Below, piece by piece: positions 41,190 through 51,767 of a stretch of DNA of 64,000 nt. The position numbers and the translations under genes were made by a program. The first letter of the stretch is position 1. Every line of letters starts with the position of its first letter. The stretch is taken from positions 2,196,001 through 2,260,000 of the forward strand of contig WPIO01000049.1 of the NCBI GenBank assembly GCA_009760855.2, read 5' to 3'. Source of the DNA: Cristatella mucedo. Lineage: Eukaryota > Bryozoa > Phylactolaemata > Cristatellidae. The notes under the pieces were generated by a model. That model did not search any database, was not told where the DNA came from, and worked only from the letters and a program-made list of their open reading frames with translations.

Positions 41190-42085
41190 CTAATCATAGT
41201 GTCAATTGGTCAGTGGTAACATTCGTAGTGTCAGCACGCGTAAGCACGCGAAAGAAAACTTATGCGGACCCAGCAAATGCTGCGAGGAGCAGATGCGTTT
41301 TAGCTTCCGCTTCAAGTGTCGTCAAGTCCTGCGACGCCTGTAACGTCAGTCAGGAATGAGTTCCAGGTTTTTGGAGCATACACACTAAAGGCACAGTCTG
41401 GAAAGAATTTGACGGCGATTAGCGGCGCACCGCCATGCAGCTAATAGGGCGTCGTTTGCTCGCAGAGCCGGCTCACTTCCTGCCAAGGGCGCGGTGCCCA
41501 AAGCAGGCTGCTAAACACGGTCGCCAGTGTCTGTTTGTATTTACAAATAATAAGCATGTTTTGAGATCTCTTCTCTGCTTAGATTGCCTCCCTAAATCCT
41601 GAACACATGATATTACTCACCATTCAATCGCGTTTCCCTTTGCAGAAAAGGTAAAGCGCCTGGAAAGAGATTGAGTTCTCTGAGGGCACTTTATCAAGTG
41701 CATTATTGTTATTGTTATTAACACACTAAAACCTCAAAGCCAAAAAATACAAAATCTTACTACTAGAACATAACACTTTTACCCGGAATCTCACAACCTT
41801 TCAGCACTACATCCAAAAGCCTGAAGCCTAAGCTAAAGTGACGTGTCAAAATGTGTTTGCATAACATAAATATAAAAGACGCTGGTGACCACGTTTAACA
41901 GCCTGCCATGGGTACTGTGCCCATTTGAGCCAGCTCTATGAGCAAACGACGCCATATTAGGTGCATAGTTATGCCGCTAATTTCCGTCAAATCCTTTCCA
42001 CACTTTGCCTTTAGTGTGTATGCTCCAAAAACCTGGAGCTCATTCCTGACTGACGTCATGACATCACATGTCTTGACTATAAAAA
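41190..42085. mobile_element. Two LINE-A C-termini in opposite orientation around a LINE-A tail
   Basis: 41190-41477 is a minus-strand LINE-A end (ORF C-terminus and 3' UTR). 41610-41722 is a plus-strand LINE-A tail. 41931-42075 is a plus-strand copy of the same ORF C-terminus (conceptual YAPKTWSSFLTDVMTS). The two C-terminal segments form a long inverted repeat, for example TTTAGTGTGTATGCTCC in one arm and its complement in the other. Confidence 0.8.
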
Positions 42086-42162
42086 ATTGCTCAGCTTAGC
42101 TGAGCTATACGACTTTTATGATAATATTATATTGATAATATTAGCAGGAGGGCTGTGAGGAA

Positions 42163-42780
42163 TCAAAGCAGAGGTACAACTGGAGTGTCGGCTGTATAGA
42201 AATGAAAGATTAGATTGTGCCTGGCAATCACATCAGCAAGAGGGAGAGTATAAAATGTCAAGAGAACTCGACCAAGCACAGAGCTCTGAGGTACCTTGTA
42301 CTTCAGTGGTCCTCGGATGATCATTTTTTTAGTGAGAAGGGCTGGTGGTACGACGCTAGCCTGATTGTGAAGTAGTTCGCATAGGTGCACCGGTACAAGG
42401 AAATGAAGGAACCTAAACGCGAGAGACTAAACCACCATGTCACTACAACGCCGGGAAACCAGTGCAAGTCGGCAAGAAGTGGCGTAATGTTGCTGACGCA
42501 AAAATCAAGACAGACAAGCGTAGCTGCAGAATTTCGCACCAACTGTATGCACTCTGTTGCACAGGCCCAAAGATCTGCGAGCGGTGAGTTATGGAAGTCT
42601 TGACGGGGCGTCACAAATGCATGAACACACTTGGGTATGGCACCCCCGTAAAAGAAGGTCAAACTTATGGCAATTTACTCAGCTGAAAGTGGGCGGATTT
42701 GACTGCAAAGTTGATGTGGTCGTCTAGTGAAAGGTCACTTTTGAACCGGATGCCGATATTGCATTGAGACGCGACACGAT
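42163..42780 (-). mobile_element. LINE-A ORF2 pieces in rearranged order
   Basis: On the minus strand, C-terminal ORF2 sequence (LDDHINFAVKSAHF, then VHAFVTPRQDFHNSPLADL and CIQLVRNSAATLVC, 42780-42330) comes before the catalytic RT block (YKVPQSSVLGRVLLTFYTLP, then FHFYTADT in place of YADD, 42300-42170). In an intact element the RT block comes first. Confidence 0.75.
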
Positions 42781-42844
42781 ATGCACGCTGGCCTCGTTGC
42801 CTGACCGACCGCACCACTTGGCGCTGCTCGACCGACAGTCTAAT

Positions 42845-43130
42845 TTAATAATAACAATTAAATAAAACATTTAATATAGCGCCCTCGGAAAACCCAATCT
42901 CTTTCTAGGCCCTTTAACTTTGCTGCAAAGGGAACCCCGTCGAATGTCTAGTGGTAGCTCGACGTCATCAAACATAGCAGAGGTTAGAAGTGGCACGCCC
43001 AGGGTCAGCATGCAAACATGGTAAGCGGCAGCAGGCGCAGTGTCAGCACGCATTAGCACGCGCAGGACGAATCGCAGGGACCCACTAAATGCTGTTATGA
43101 ATAGATGCGTTTTTAGCTCCTTTGCAATAG
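42845..43130 (-). mobile_element. LINE-A 3' UTR and tail
   Basis: An ATT-type tail and stem-loop at 42845-42935, then a 3' UTR with GTCAGCATGCAAACATGG and CGCAGGGACCCACTAAATGC. Confidence 0.85.
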
Positions 43131-43248
43131 CTCGCGTAAACGGCGAGCGCTCGCAGATGACGACGGCTGCGGCGGCTGCTGCTGCTGCGGCGGCGGCGGA
43201 AGCGCTGCAGGACGAGGTTTGCGGTGGCGGACTTCGTCCGCTCGGGAG

Positions 43249-43377
<129 letters not shown>

Positions 43378-43787
43378 TGGCTGCGAGTCGCTTCCTTTGG
43401 GGCGCTCGATGGCGCGCCTTTCGAGCGGCGGCGGCGTGGGCGAGCTGGCGGCTATAGCCTCGACGGGCGCGATAAAGCCGAGAATCGCTTGGGTAAAGAA
43501 AGCAGCCCTGGTCGCGGTCCTGCCAGGAGCTCGGTGTCAGAACTAATCTTCGCACGGCGTCTAAATAAGGTGAGGGATTAGTGTAGCGCAGCTCGCAGCG
43601 TCGCCGGCTGCCCGCCTCGGCGCCGCGGCGGATAGCGTCGCGGCGTCTCTGCCACCATTTTGCGGCGCGCTTCCGCTCGCCGGCGCTCGAGTAAGGACGA
43701 GAGGCGCTATTGAGAGTCGGCGCCAACGGAGCGATGCAGCACGCAGAGGATTTCCAAAAAAAAGGCCGCAATGCCCGCGCCACCCCC

Positions 43788-43885
43788 TTTGCAGCAAATG
43801 TAAAGCGCCTAGAAAGAGATTGAGTTCTCTGAGGGCGCTTTATCAAGTGCATTATTATTATTATTAATATTATCATTATATTATT
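43788..43885 (+). mobile_element. LINE-A 3' tail, consensus-like
   Basis: CTTTGCAGCAAATGTAAAGC, then the stem-loop with perfect 8-bp arms AAAGCGCC/GGCGCTTT, then ATCAAGTGCATTATTATTAT. This is the best-preserved stem-loop in the window. Confidence 0.92.
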
Positions 43886-44242
43886 ATTACTACGAGCGCG
43901 TGAGAGCGAGGGCCGACAGGATGCGCACGCAGACCCGCCGCGCGATGAGCGTCGCGGCGTCGCGGCATCGCGGATGCGAACCGCGGCGCCGCGCGATGTG
44001 GCGGCGCGCTCGAGGCCGAGTGGCGAAGCGGGGGGGGGGGGGGGAGGAGGAGGCCTGCTGCGCGACGGCGCGTCGAGACTTCGAGCTTCGTCGCCTCGTT
44101 TTAGCGGATAAGCCAAAAGACAAATCGCTCCAAGTGCTCGGCTGCTCCGCGGCTAGACGGTGACGCGCGCGGGCGAAAGCGACGGACTAATCCACCCCTT
44201 GCGGCGCCGTGCCACCCCTCCACCGCGAGTGGAAACGAGCCC

Positions 44243-44328
44243 TGCTCCTCCTCTTCCTCCTCCTCCTCCTCCTCCTCCTCCTCCTCCTCCTCCTCCTCCT
44301 CCTCCTCCTCCTCCTCCTCCTCTTCCTC
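44243..44328 (+). repeat. (CTC)n trinucleotide tract
   Basis: About 85 bp of CTC/TCC triplets, in GC-rich DNA. A G-run of about 15 lies at 44030-44044. Confidence 0.95.
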
Positions 44329-44789
44329 ATCCCAGCTGAGAGGAGAACGCCTCAGACAAAGCTGCGCTGCGTGCCGAGAAAAATCAGCCAGCCCTACCCA
44401 ACGAGCGGAGAAAACCCGATGTCACCTGTGGGCAGAGGGCGGAGAAACCCGACGTCACCACCCCTCCGCATCGAGCGGACATACAACTCGCCTGCCCTCC
44501 GCGGTGAGCGGCGATGGTCTCCGAGGGGCGAGGCATAGCGAGGCGCCGCGTTGGCGCCGCCTCCACTCGCCACTGTTGACCAGCTGAGCTACCTCGGCCA
44601 GCAATTTTTCTCCCGGTCCACCCAAACGCGATTGAATCTCTAATAGTTGAAGCGAGAAGTTCCGTCGGTCCGTCCGCCCGTCCGTCACGCGGCAAGATGG
44701 CGACCAGTACTTCCAGGAGTAGCACGTAATAGACGTGTAATCCAACTATGGCTCAGCGAAACGAGAGCACAGGCAGCGAGCTCTAGTAA

Positions 44790-44995
44790 TGAACTAAAGG
44801 CACGGTCTCCAACGGATTTGAGCGCGATTAGCTGTGTGGCCATGCGACTTGAGCGAGAAGCGCAGATGGTGCGACACCAGCCTGATTGGAAAGTAGTTCG
44901 GATAGTTATTCCGGTGCGAGGAAATGAAGGGACCTGAAAGTGAGCGGACTAAACCTCGAAATCGATGCGATGCTGCGGAACCAGTGCACACTTCC
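44790..44995 (-). mobile_element. LINE-A ORF2 C-terminal fragment
   Basis: ACTAAAGGCACGGTCTCCAA and the following 200 bp match the C-terminal region of other LINE-A copies. The minus-strand peptide includes YPNYFPIRLVSHHLRFSLK. Confidence 0.7.
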
Positions 44996-45900
44996 GTTTC
45001 GTGCCCACCCGAGCATAAATCGTGGCTGGAGCAGACGCATGCGAGCTCGTTTACTCCTCGAGCCCGGCTTGCTTTGCATTAGTTTTGAACTTAGTAGTCA
45101 TTTGAAATTCTCCACTTACTTTAAAGCCAGCCGTCATTCGCAGCTGCCGGCGCTCTTGAATGGCGGCAGCACGCATGGACGCTCGGAATTATTTCTTGTA
45201 TAGGGAGTTGCCGCAGATAGCACGCACGCTTCGCCTAAGCACCAGACGCCTCGCGCTGCCGGCAGCTCTCTATCAGTAGCTTTCGCTGGTCCGCGAGCTC
45301 TTGTTCGAGGCGGAGGCGGAGGCCGCCTCGGTCACACTGGCTGTGCGAGGACAACGCGTGACGAGTGACGACGAGTGACGGAGACTCTCTCGGTCCATGT
45401 TATGAATGATATTCCATCATCCGTGGATCCTGAATTGCTATGGCTAAGAACTTGCGCGATAGAGAACTATGGCGAAAGTCGCATAAAACTTGACGCCATG
45501 CAATAGGCAGTCGTTCCGCATCTGGCATTGGAGTTTGAGCTGGTTTGAGCTCATGGCCACGGAGCCGTAATTTGGCCTCGTGGCCTCAATCAAACGCCTG
45601 TGGCCCTCCTTTGCTTTCGGATAGACTTAGATGTGCTACGGATAAGGACTCGTTTTGCTAAGCTGCTAGTGCTCATCATCAATTTTGCTCCGCTAAAGTC
45701 GCCACTAAAGGCTGCGGCGCGCATTTTTGCAGCACCCGCAAGTCGCTCGCCGCGATTCCAGATTCGCTCGACTCAGAGCGTTCGCCGCCGCCGGCAGGTC
45801 GTTCGTTCGCACACTGGCCGAGACAAGCGCAGTTACGTGCACTGTGCTTGCGGCCTCGTTCTGCAAGTACGTGAAAGACGCAAGGACCTAGTTTTTACTG
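44996..45900. other. Intergenic DNA, no gene seen
   Basis: No recognised coding or repeat signature apart from short GACGAGTGACG direct repeats at 45360-45380. Confidence 0.4.
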
Positions 45901-45904
45901 GCAC

Positions 45905-46065
45905 TGGGTCTCTCAGCCCAGGGTTAAGGTGCTCTCCCTTTAAGACCCCGTTCTTCTTGGCATCGAGACCTGCAATGGGCGATCTTTTATAGCTCACTGC
46001 AATGGGCGGTGGTGATAGACGATGAGGCTATTCTGTCGCCAAGCAAATGAAAATCAGCCAGACTT
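45905..46065 (+). mobile_element. tRNA-derived SINE, subfamily 2 (degenerate)
   Basis: AGCCCAGGGTTAAGGTGCTC head, CATCGAGACCTGCAATGGGC at the box B position and the GGTGGTGATAGACGATGAGG body. Confidence 0.7.
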
Positions 46066-46292
46066 ATTTTTGATTCAATCAATCAATCTCCAAGTTTTAC
46101 TGATTACTGAGTATTAAGTAGAGTGTTGAGAGCAGTCACTATTATGAACATTAAGATGACAGTAGCTGGCGGCTCTTACCAACATCGTGCTCCGGAGTCG
46201 CTCCGGCGACGTGCCTGGATTGTGGATGTGGATCATTCTGTGGATCTGATCATGGATTGATCGTGATGATCCACGTGAGAGCAGATCATTTT

Positions 46293-46450
46293 AGCCCAGA
46301 GGTAAGGTGCTCGCTCTTTACGAGCCAGATCGTAGGTTCGAGACCTGCAGTGGACGATCTTTCATTGCTCACTGCAAGCGGTGGCGATAGCCGATGAGGC
46401 TCTTTCGCCGCTGTACAAAACGAGGCAGAGTTAAATCAGCTAGCCTTGAC
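46293..46450 (+). mobile_element. tRNA-derived SINE, subfamily 2
   Basis: TAGCCCAGAGGTAAGGTGC (box A), a paired anticodon-like arm GCTCG-CTCTTTA-CGAGC (loop anticodon CTT), a T-arm GTAGG-TTCGAGA-CCTGC, then the body and GTTAAATCAGCTAG end. There is no acceptor stem, so it is not a tRNA gene. Confidence 0.82.
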
Positions 46451-46549
46451 TGTACCTTTAACGTAATGTTCTCTGACAGGGATCGAAGGACGTCCCCAGG
46501 GTAGAGGGGACTCTGGCTCCAACCCCCACACAATGGGGGGGCGGGGTAA

Positions 46550-46860
46550 CTATACCTCTTGTGTGTTTTGGAGAATCTAAATTCACCAGGTTTGGCTTCA
46601 ACTGCAGTGAGACACTTACATTTGGTGCAAAATTCGTCGGCAGCTAGGTTATTTGGTATGATGGCCCCAACTACCACATTGTACCAATACTCACTTATCT
46701 ACACTGGCCCGCGATCCAGCAGCCTATCTACTTCTAGGTTGTGCTTACTCAAAGCTCCATTAATTATCTTGCACCGGATAACCCATCTCATAAGCATGTT
46801 CCTAAGCCTTTGCATCGTAGCACCCGCTTCCCTGACTGTAAGCTGACGCTGAGACACCGA
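46550..46860 (+). mobile_element. LINE-A ORF2 C-terminal fragment
   Basis: The plus-strand frame gives RHLHLVQNSSAARLFG, then YTGPRSSSLSTSRLCLLK, matching LINE-A. It runs into the candidate LTR that follows. Confidence 0.65.
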
Positions 46861-47067
46861 GCTCGCGCCGTTACACAAACGACTGAAGGCAGACATCGAA
46901 GGGGCTTCAACACTGGTGTATTCCGTCAACGCTAGCAGCATTACACCACACAGCCGTTCTCCCCTCCGTCCTGTTTCCCACTGCCTTCTCCAGACCTGGC
47001 AATGTTTCACCCTTGTAAAACATCAACTAATTCAACCATATTCCCATATAGCCCGTAAACCGATAGA

Positions 47068-47155
47068 ACCATAAATAATAATAATAACGCACTTGATAAA
47101 GCTCCCTCAGAGAACTCAATCACTCTAGGCGCTTTACATTTGCTACAAAGGAGAA
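47068..47155 (-). mobile_element. LINE-A 3' tail
   Basis: AATAATAATAACGCACTTGA and the stem-loop, ending CTACAAAGG. Confidence 0.85.
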
Positions 47156-47783
47156 TACCACCATAAGCCATAAAACCACATCCCGTAATTTCAAGATCAC
47201 AATTTTCAGCAGTAATATACTTAAGAAGCATAGCACCATACAAGGGAAAACACTTCACAACACTTCAGCACCTTCACAGTCCAGCAACCACCGCTAACGT
47301 GACCGGCACTTAAGAGAAATCCCATTCGCCCTGATCCATAGATCACAATTCCAGCAGCAACATTAAACTGCTGTCCCAACAGGCATGCTACCTTACAGCC
47401 GCTCGAACGAGGCGCGCTGGAGTATGTGGGCATTTAGCAACCATAAGGCTGTTTAAGCCGCCAGCCTCTTTGCACAGCTGGGGTATTGCTACTAGTCTTT
47501 CCCCGTAGCCAGGGGTTAGGTGCATGTCTTCTTTTTCTGCCACACGCCGCTTAGCAAGTGTCTCGCCCGCCTTCTTAGGGGTAGCATAGCAGTTTTCTGC
47601 CGACGCCAGTTTGCCCCTACCGTCGTCTTCTCCGGAACCATTGGCACCGACTCGCTGGCCGCAGGCGCTGTCTGACTCTCCACCGGAAAAGAGGCTACAG
47701 CGTCCTGCAGAGAGCCGGCGCAAGCGGCAGATGCGGCACATGACAGAACCGCGGAAGTAGTGTCCAAAGAGGCGGTGGCGTCC

Positions 47784-47880
47784 GCCATAGAGGTGGTGGC
47801 GTCCACCATAGAGGTGGCAATGTGAGCCATAGAGGTGGTAGAGTGCGCCATAGAGGTGGCAGTGTGCGCCAGAGATGCGG
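47784..47880 (+). repeat. 21-bp tandem repeat, about five units
   Basis: Units of the type CCATAGAGGTGGTGGCGTC. On the minus strand they encode seven-residue repeats (SMAHSTT, SMAHIAT, SMVDATT, SMADATA) inside the candidate LTR element interior. Confidence 0.85.
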
Positions 47881-49520
47881 CGGCGTTCACCAAAGTTGGA
47901 GACTACTGTTTTTTTCATCTAGCATGAAACTAGGTGACTGCTGCTCGGAGCAGGCATGTGATAGAACGTCTTTTTCTAACCAGCTGGCTATGTATGACAC
48001 CAGCTTTCCCGCATCGCCGAGCCAGACTTCTTTCTGCCGTGCCACCAGTCTCTGATGCGGAACTAGTCTGTGCCACCGCATGGGGCTCGAAGGCATTCGC
48101 TCTAACACCGGCCGCTGTCTCGTTATTCTCAGCTGTCGTCTTCCATACAGTAACCGATGATGCCTTGCGTGTCACCCGAGAGGCAGGTGCATCGAGCCTT
48201 CTCTCGTGCCAACCTGTCTCGCAGGTCAACGGCACCGAGGCAGTTCAGCTCGCCTCGAAGCTTCGCCTTCGAAGCTCCTTTGGCCTAAGCTGCCTCACAG
48301 CCCCATCGGCTCGTTGCAACCCAACGGCAGCACGTCGCAGCAAGTCACCACACATTCTTGCACCGAGTCGCTGATCGTCTCCACCCGTAGCTTAGTCGCC
48401 GCGAGTTTCTGCCGCTTATACTCCTTCACTTCCGGCCGCTCAGGAAGCAAATCTCGCGCCGGCTAGACGGGCGTCACGCTAGCGTCTTCGGCGGGCGCAT
48501 GGTGCACCTCCACAGGCGGCGCTGGCACCTCAATCACCTCTCTGCCCTGCACCGCCTCTCTTTCGTAAGCATCCGCCTCGCTGCAGTCAGCCTCAGTCGC
48601 GCTAATGGGCGCCGCTTCTTCGTGATCTGCCGTCGTCTCTGCAGGTTCTGCCACCGCCTCTGCGGGCTTTGCCGTCGCAGCCGCTCTGTCCTGTCGGGCG
48701 CTGCCGCCCTGTCCTGGGCCGCCTCTTCGGTCTGCCCAGCCTCTCTGTTGGACATGAGCGCCCCGCCGCTGACTGCCACCTCTCAGAGTGCCGTCGCCTC
48801 GTGGCACACCATCGGCACCTGGCAAGCCATTACAGCCTGGATTGCCGTTGCCACGTGTCACACGGTGGCAGCCTGGTAAACCTTTGTCGCCCGGCACACC
48901 AACGGTGATAGCTGTTGCCACTTCTTGTCGCTCCTATCAAACCCCCCACAATCCAACCGGCTTTTATCAGGTCTCGCGTGCGTCCGAAGCCGCGCTCTGC
49001 CTTCCAGGCCGGCAAATGCAACCACCAATACCACCGGGAGCTTTACATAGTCTTTCCAGACCTCTGGTGGTATGCGCTTATGTGTTAATGTTTTAGTGAA
49101 GGCATCTCCTTCCAGGAAGGCAGGTTTAAATTTGTGCATGTTTGGTCGGTTGACACCGCAAAAATTGAGCCTCCGCTCTAAGTCAAGCATCTAACTCACG
49201 ACATCCTCGTCGCCGTAAAAGTACTCAAGCAACAATGCTGTAGGCCACCGTTGCTGCCGACATTGCCGAAATAGCTTGTAAGCTGACATTCTGACACCAA
49301 GCGCGCGCCGGTACACAAATGACTAAAGGCAGACACTAATGGGGCTTCAACACTTGTGAATTCCATCAATGCTCGCAGCATTACACTACAACGTCATTCT
49401 CCCCTCCGTCCTGTTTCCCACGGCCTGCTCCAGTCCCGGCAATGACTCACACTTGTAAAACTTCAGCTCATTCAACCATAATCCCATATAACCCATAATC
49501 CGACAATAAACCATAAAACC

Positions 49521-49800
49521 GCAGTCATTTAGCCCTGCCGCTCATCAGCCAAATTTGTTTGGAGATTCTTACCCTTGGTTCATTTGGTGTCGGCTCACGT
49601 GACCACACAATCTGACTTGAGCTTTAAAAAATAAAAGTAGGATTCTCATTCGCTGTTTCCACTCACTTTTTCTGTCCTTGTGAACTGCCGTGACCAGAAA
49701 GAGACAAGTTATCCGTAATCGTTATGCAAATACCTTTATATCGCTATTATTTTTTATTATTATTATTATTTCTGTGTGCTGAAGTTGAGCATTGAATCAC
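49521..49800. other. Intergenic DNA, no gene seen
   Basis: No coding signature. A TTATTATTATTATTATT stretch lies at 49747-49770. Confidence 0.4.
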
Positions 49801-49910
49801 TTATCAACTGACTTACTTCCTGTCTATCATACGTAAAGACTTTAGAAAGAGGTTAAGCTCTCTAAAAGTAACAATAAAGATTTTCATTTTTTATTACTAC
49901 CATTGTTTTT
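49800..49910 (+). mobile_element. Degenerate LINE-A 3' tail
   Basis: ATCATACGTAAAGACTTTAG, then AGAAAGAGGTTAAGCTCTCT: the stem-loop region with mutated arms. Confidence 0.6.
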
Positions 49911-50130
49911 ATTACACTGCAGTCGCCAGTCTTCGGAACTCACGAGGTGCACAACCGCTGGGCAGTGAAAGTGAAGGTTAGCTACGATTCGGTCAGCCAT
50001 TTTGATGGGTGCTCGCTCGGCCGTTCGTCCGCGAATTCTGTCTCCCACTCCAAAATAATCTAATGATTAGTGAAGATGGATGGATTTGTCTTGTTAAATA
50101 ATCATCAAAAGATGATGATCATCTTATCTC

Positions 50131-50160
50131 GTGCTGCTGCTGCTGCTGCTGCTGCTGCAC
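50131..50160 (+). repeat. (CTG)9 triplet repeat
   Basis: Nine CTG units. Confidence 0.95.
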
Positions 50161-51767
50161 AACCTGACGGAACCTCTCCTGGTGTTCTTCGCTCGTGCGT
50201 CTAACGCTCACTTCTATTGCTTTCTTCTGTCTGAATCAGTTTCTGCTTGTTGTCCATTTCTCTTTGTCGAGCGAGAAAAGGTCTGCTGGCCATGCGTATG
50301 TGCACAGCACTTGTCGCAGGCTTTGAGCATGGCGTCGATTGGCAAGCGCTCCGCTATAGCCACGCCCACTCAGCTCTTGTATTGTACTTGCTTCGGGTGA
50401 CACTGTTCGGCCCGCGAAAGTGCTCAGTCTCAGCAAAGAGTGTTCGACCGCCAATACCTCCGATGCTCTGGAATGTGAGATAATAAGGAAGCATATCCGG
50501 CAAGCGACGACGCTCCGTAATCGCTCTAGCGCTCAGCCGAGCTACAGCTGTGCTCAGGCCGCTTCAGCTCAACGAGTGCGAAACCTCTGACTGTACCGGT
50601 TCAGCGCTCTCGCCGATCGCCTACGCCGTCCAGGCACTTCCGCCGACTTTGCGGTGTCAGACGCTCGCCGCCAGCTGCCCGCGGCGCAATCGAGCATCTG
50701 CAGCAAAGCGCCGCCAGAGGGCAGCAGCGCCCTCGGCGCCCTCCCTCCCGCTCGTTGGGCGGCCGCGTGCTCTATCTAGTTCCAGTCGGTCGCAGGCGTG
50801 AGGTAGCAGCTCTCGCACTGACCTCACACTGACCCCGCCGCTTTTCCTTCGGCTTTCATCTCGAATGAATGCGCGGTGAGCCGCAGCAAGCAGCAGCAGC
50901 GCCGCAGCTCGCGAGGCGAAACTAAGCGACGCGCCCTCTCTCTCCTCTCTCTCTCTCGCTCTTGCCTCTCGCTCTGACCTTTCGGAGGACGACGAGTATG
51001 AGACGACGGCTGCAGACTGACGCCCCGCTACGGCGCTCAGCCTTCGGAAGCAAAGCCGCCGGGCAAAGCTGCCCGGACTGGCGGCGGCTTTGCGGAGCAA
51101 GCGGCACGCCCACCCGCCTCGAACCGGCGTGGAGCGCCGGGCATCGCCGGCGGCGGCCGCTATAGCCTGCGCCGGAAGGCGCGGTTCGGAGGCGGCAGCG
51201 GCTCCTTTGATCTTCGAATCGGGGTGACGTGGCCAGGGCGGCCTCATTTATGAGAACGGGTCGCGCGCTCGCTACAACGCCGGTGGGTGAAAAATGGCCG
51301 ACTGCAGCCTGCGTCGGGGGCGGCGGCGGCTGCTGCGCTCCGTCACTCGCCGAAGCGAGCGACAGGCCGCCGATGGGGGGAGTAGAGGGGGGAGTAAAGG
51401 GTAAGGGGTCAGGCGCGGGACGAGCGAGGCGACGCACGGGGGGGGGGACGAAGCGGGCTCGGTTCCCCTGCAGGAGGGCCGAGACGTCGCGGTCGATGGG
51501 CTCCGGCCACTGGGTACCGACATAGTGGTCCCGCCGGCTGCCCCGTCGCCGCCTGCCGGGCTCGGCTCCGCAAGGTCACCTCGGCGCCTTGCGCAAACGC
51601 CGAGGCGCGAGTCCTCGTTGCCGACGGCAGCAGCGACGGCGGCGCGGAAGAGGCTAAAGGGCTGCTCCGCCGCCGCCGCCACCGCCGCCGTAGCCTCATG
51701 GCTGCCCTTCGTCGGCGCGCGAGTCCTCCTTCGGCAACGCTAAGTCCGCGCAAGCACCGCCCCTCAC
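50161..51767. other. GC-rich CpG island flank
   Basis: Increasingly GC- and CpG-rich DNA leading into the minus-strand exon at 51768-53057. Open frames occur in several phases, as expected for GC-rich DNA, and none is recognised. On the minus strand this would be the start of the intron after that exon. Confidence 0.5.

Larger units (their letters stand above)
46790..49520 (-). mobile_element. Candidate non-autonomous LTR retrotransposon (gag-like interior only)
   Basis: Direct repeats of about 240-290 bp flank 2.1 kb: 46790-47070 and 49225-49520 share CTCCCCTCCGTCCTGTTTCC, GGGGCTTCAACACT and TCAACCATA words (roughly 80% where aligned). On the minus strand the right repeat is followed by ACGGCGACGAGGATG, resembling the primer-binding region of some Gypsy-type elements, then ATG at 49190 and a 110-codon frame, then further Ala/Thr- and Gly-rich frames (48921-48463, 47918-47388). 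No protease, RT or integrase motif is seen. A LINE-A tail (47068-47155, minus) has landed beside the left repeat. Confidence 0.5.

Noticed and set aside
44580..44591. Perfect box A word TAGCTCAGCTGG on the minus strand, like a tRNA 5' half
   Set aside because: No box B or T-arm follows at the proper distance, so it is at most a relic or chance match.
46293..46365. tRNA gene (good D-, anticodon- and T-arm-like pairing)
   Set aside because: There is no acceptor stem, and the sequence continues into the shared SINE body and tail.
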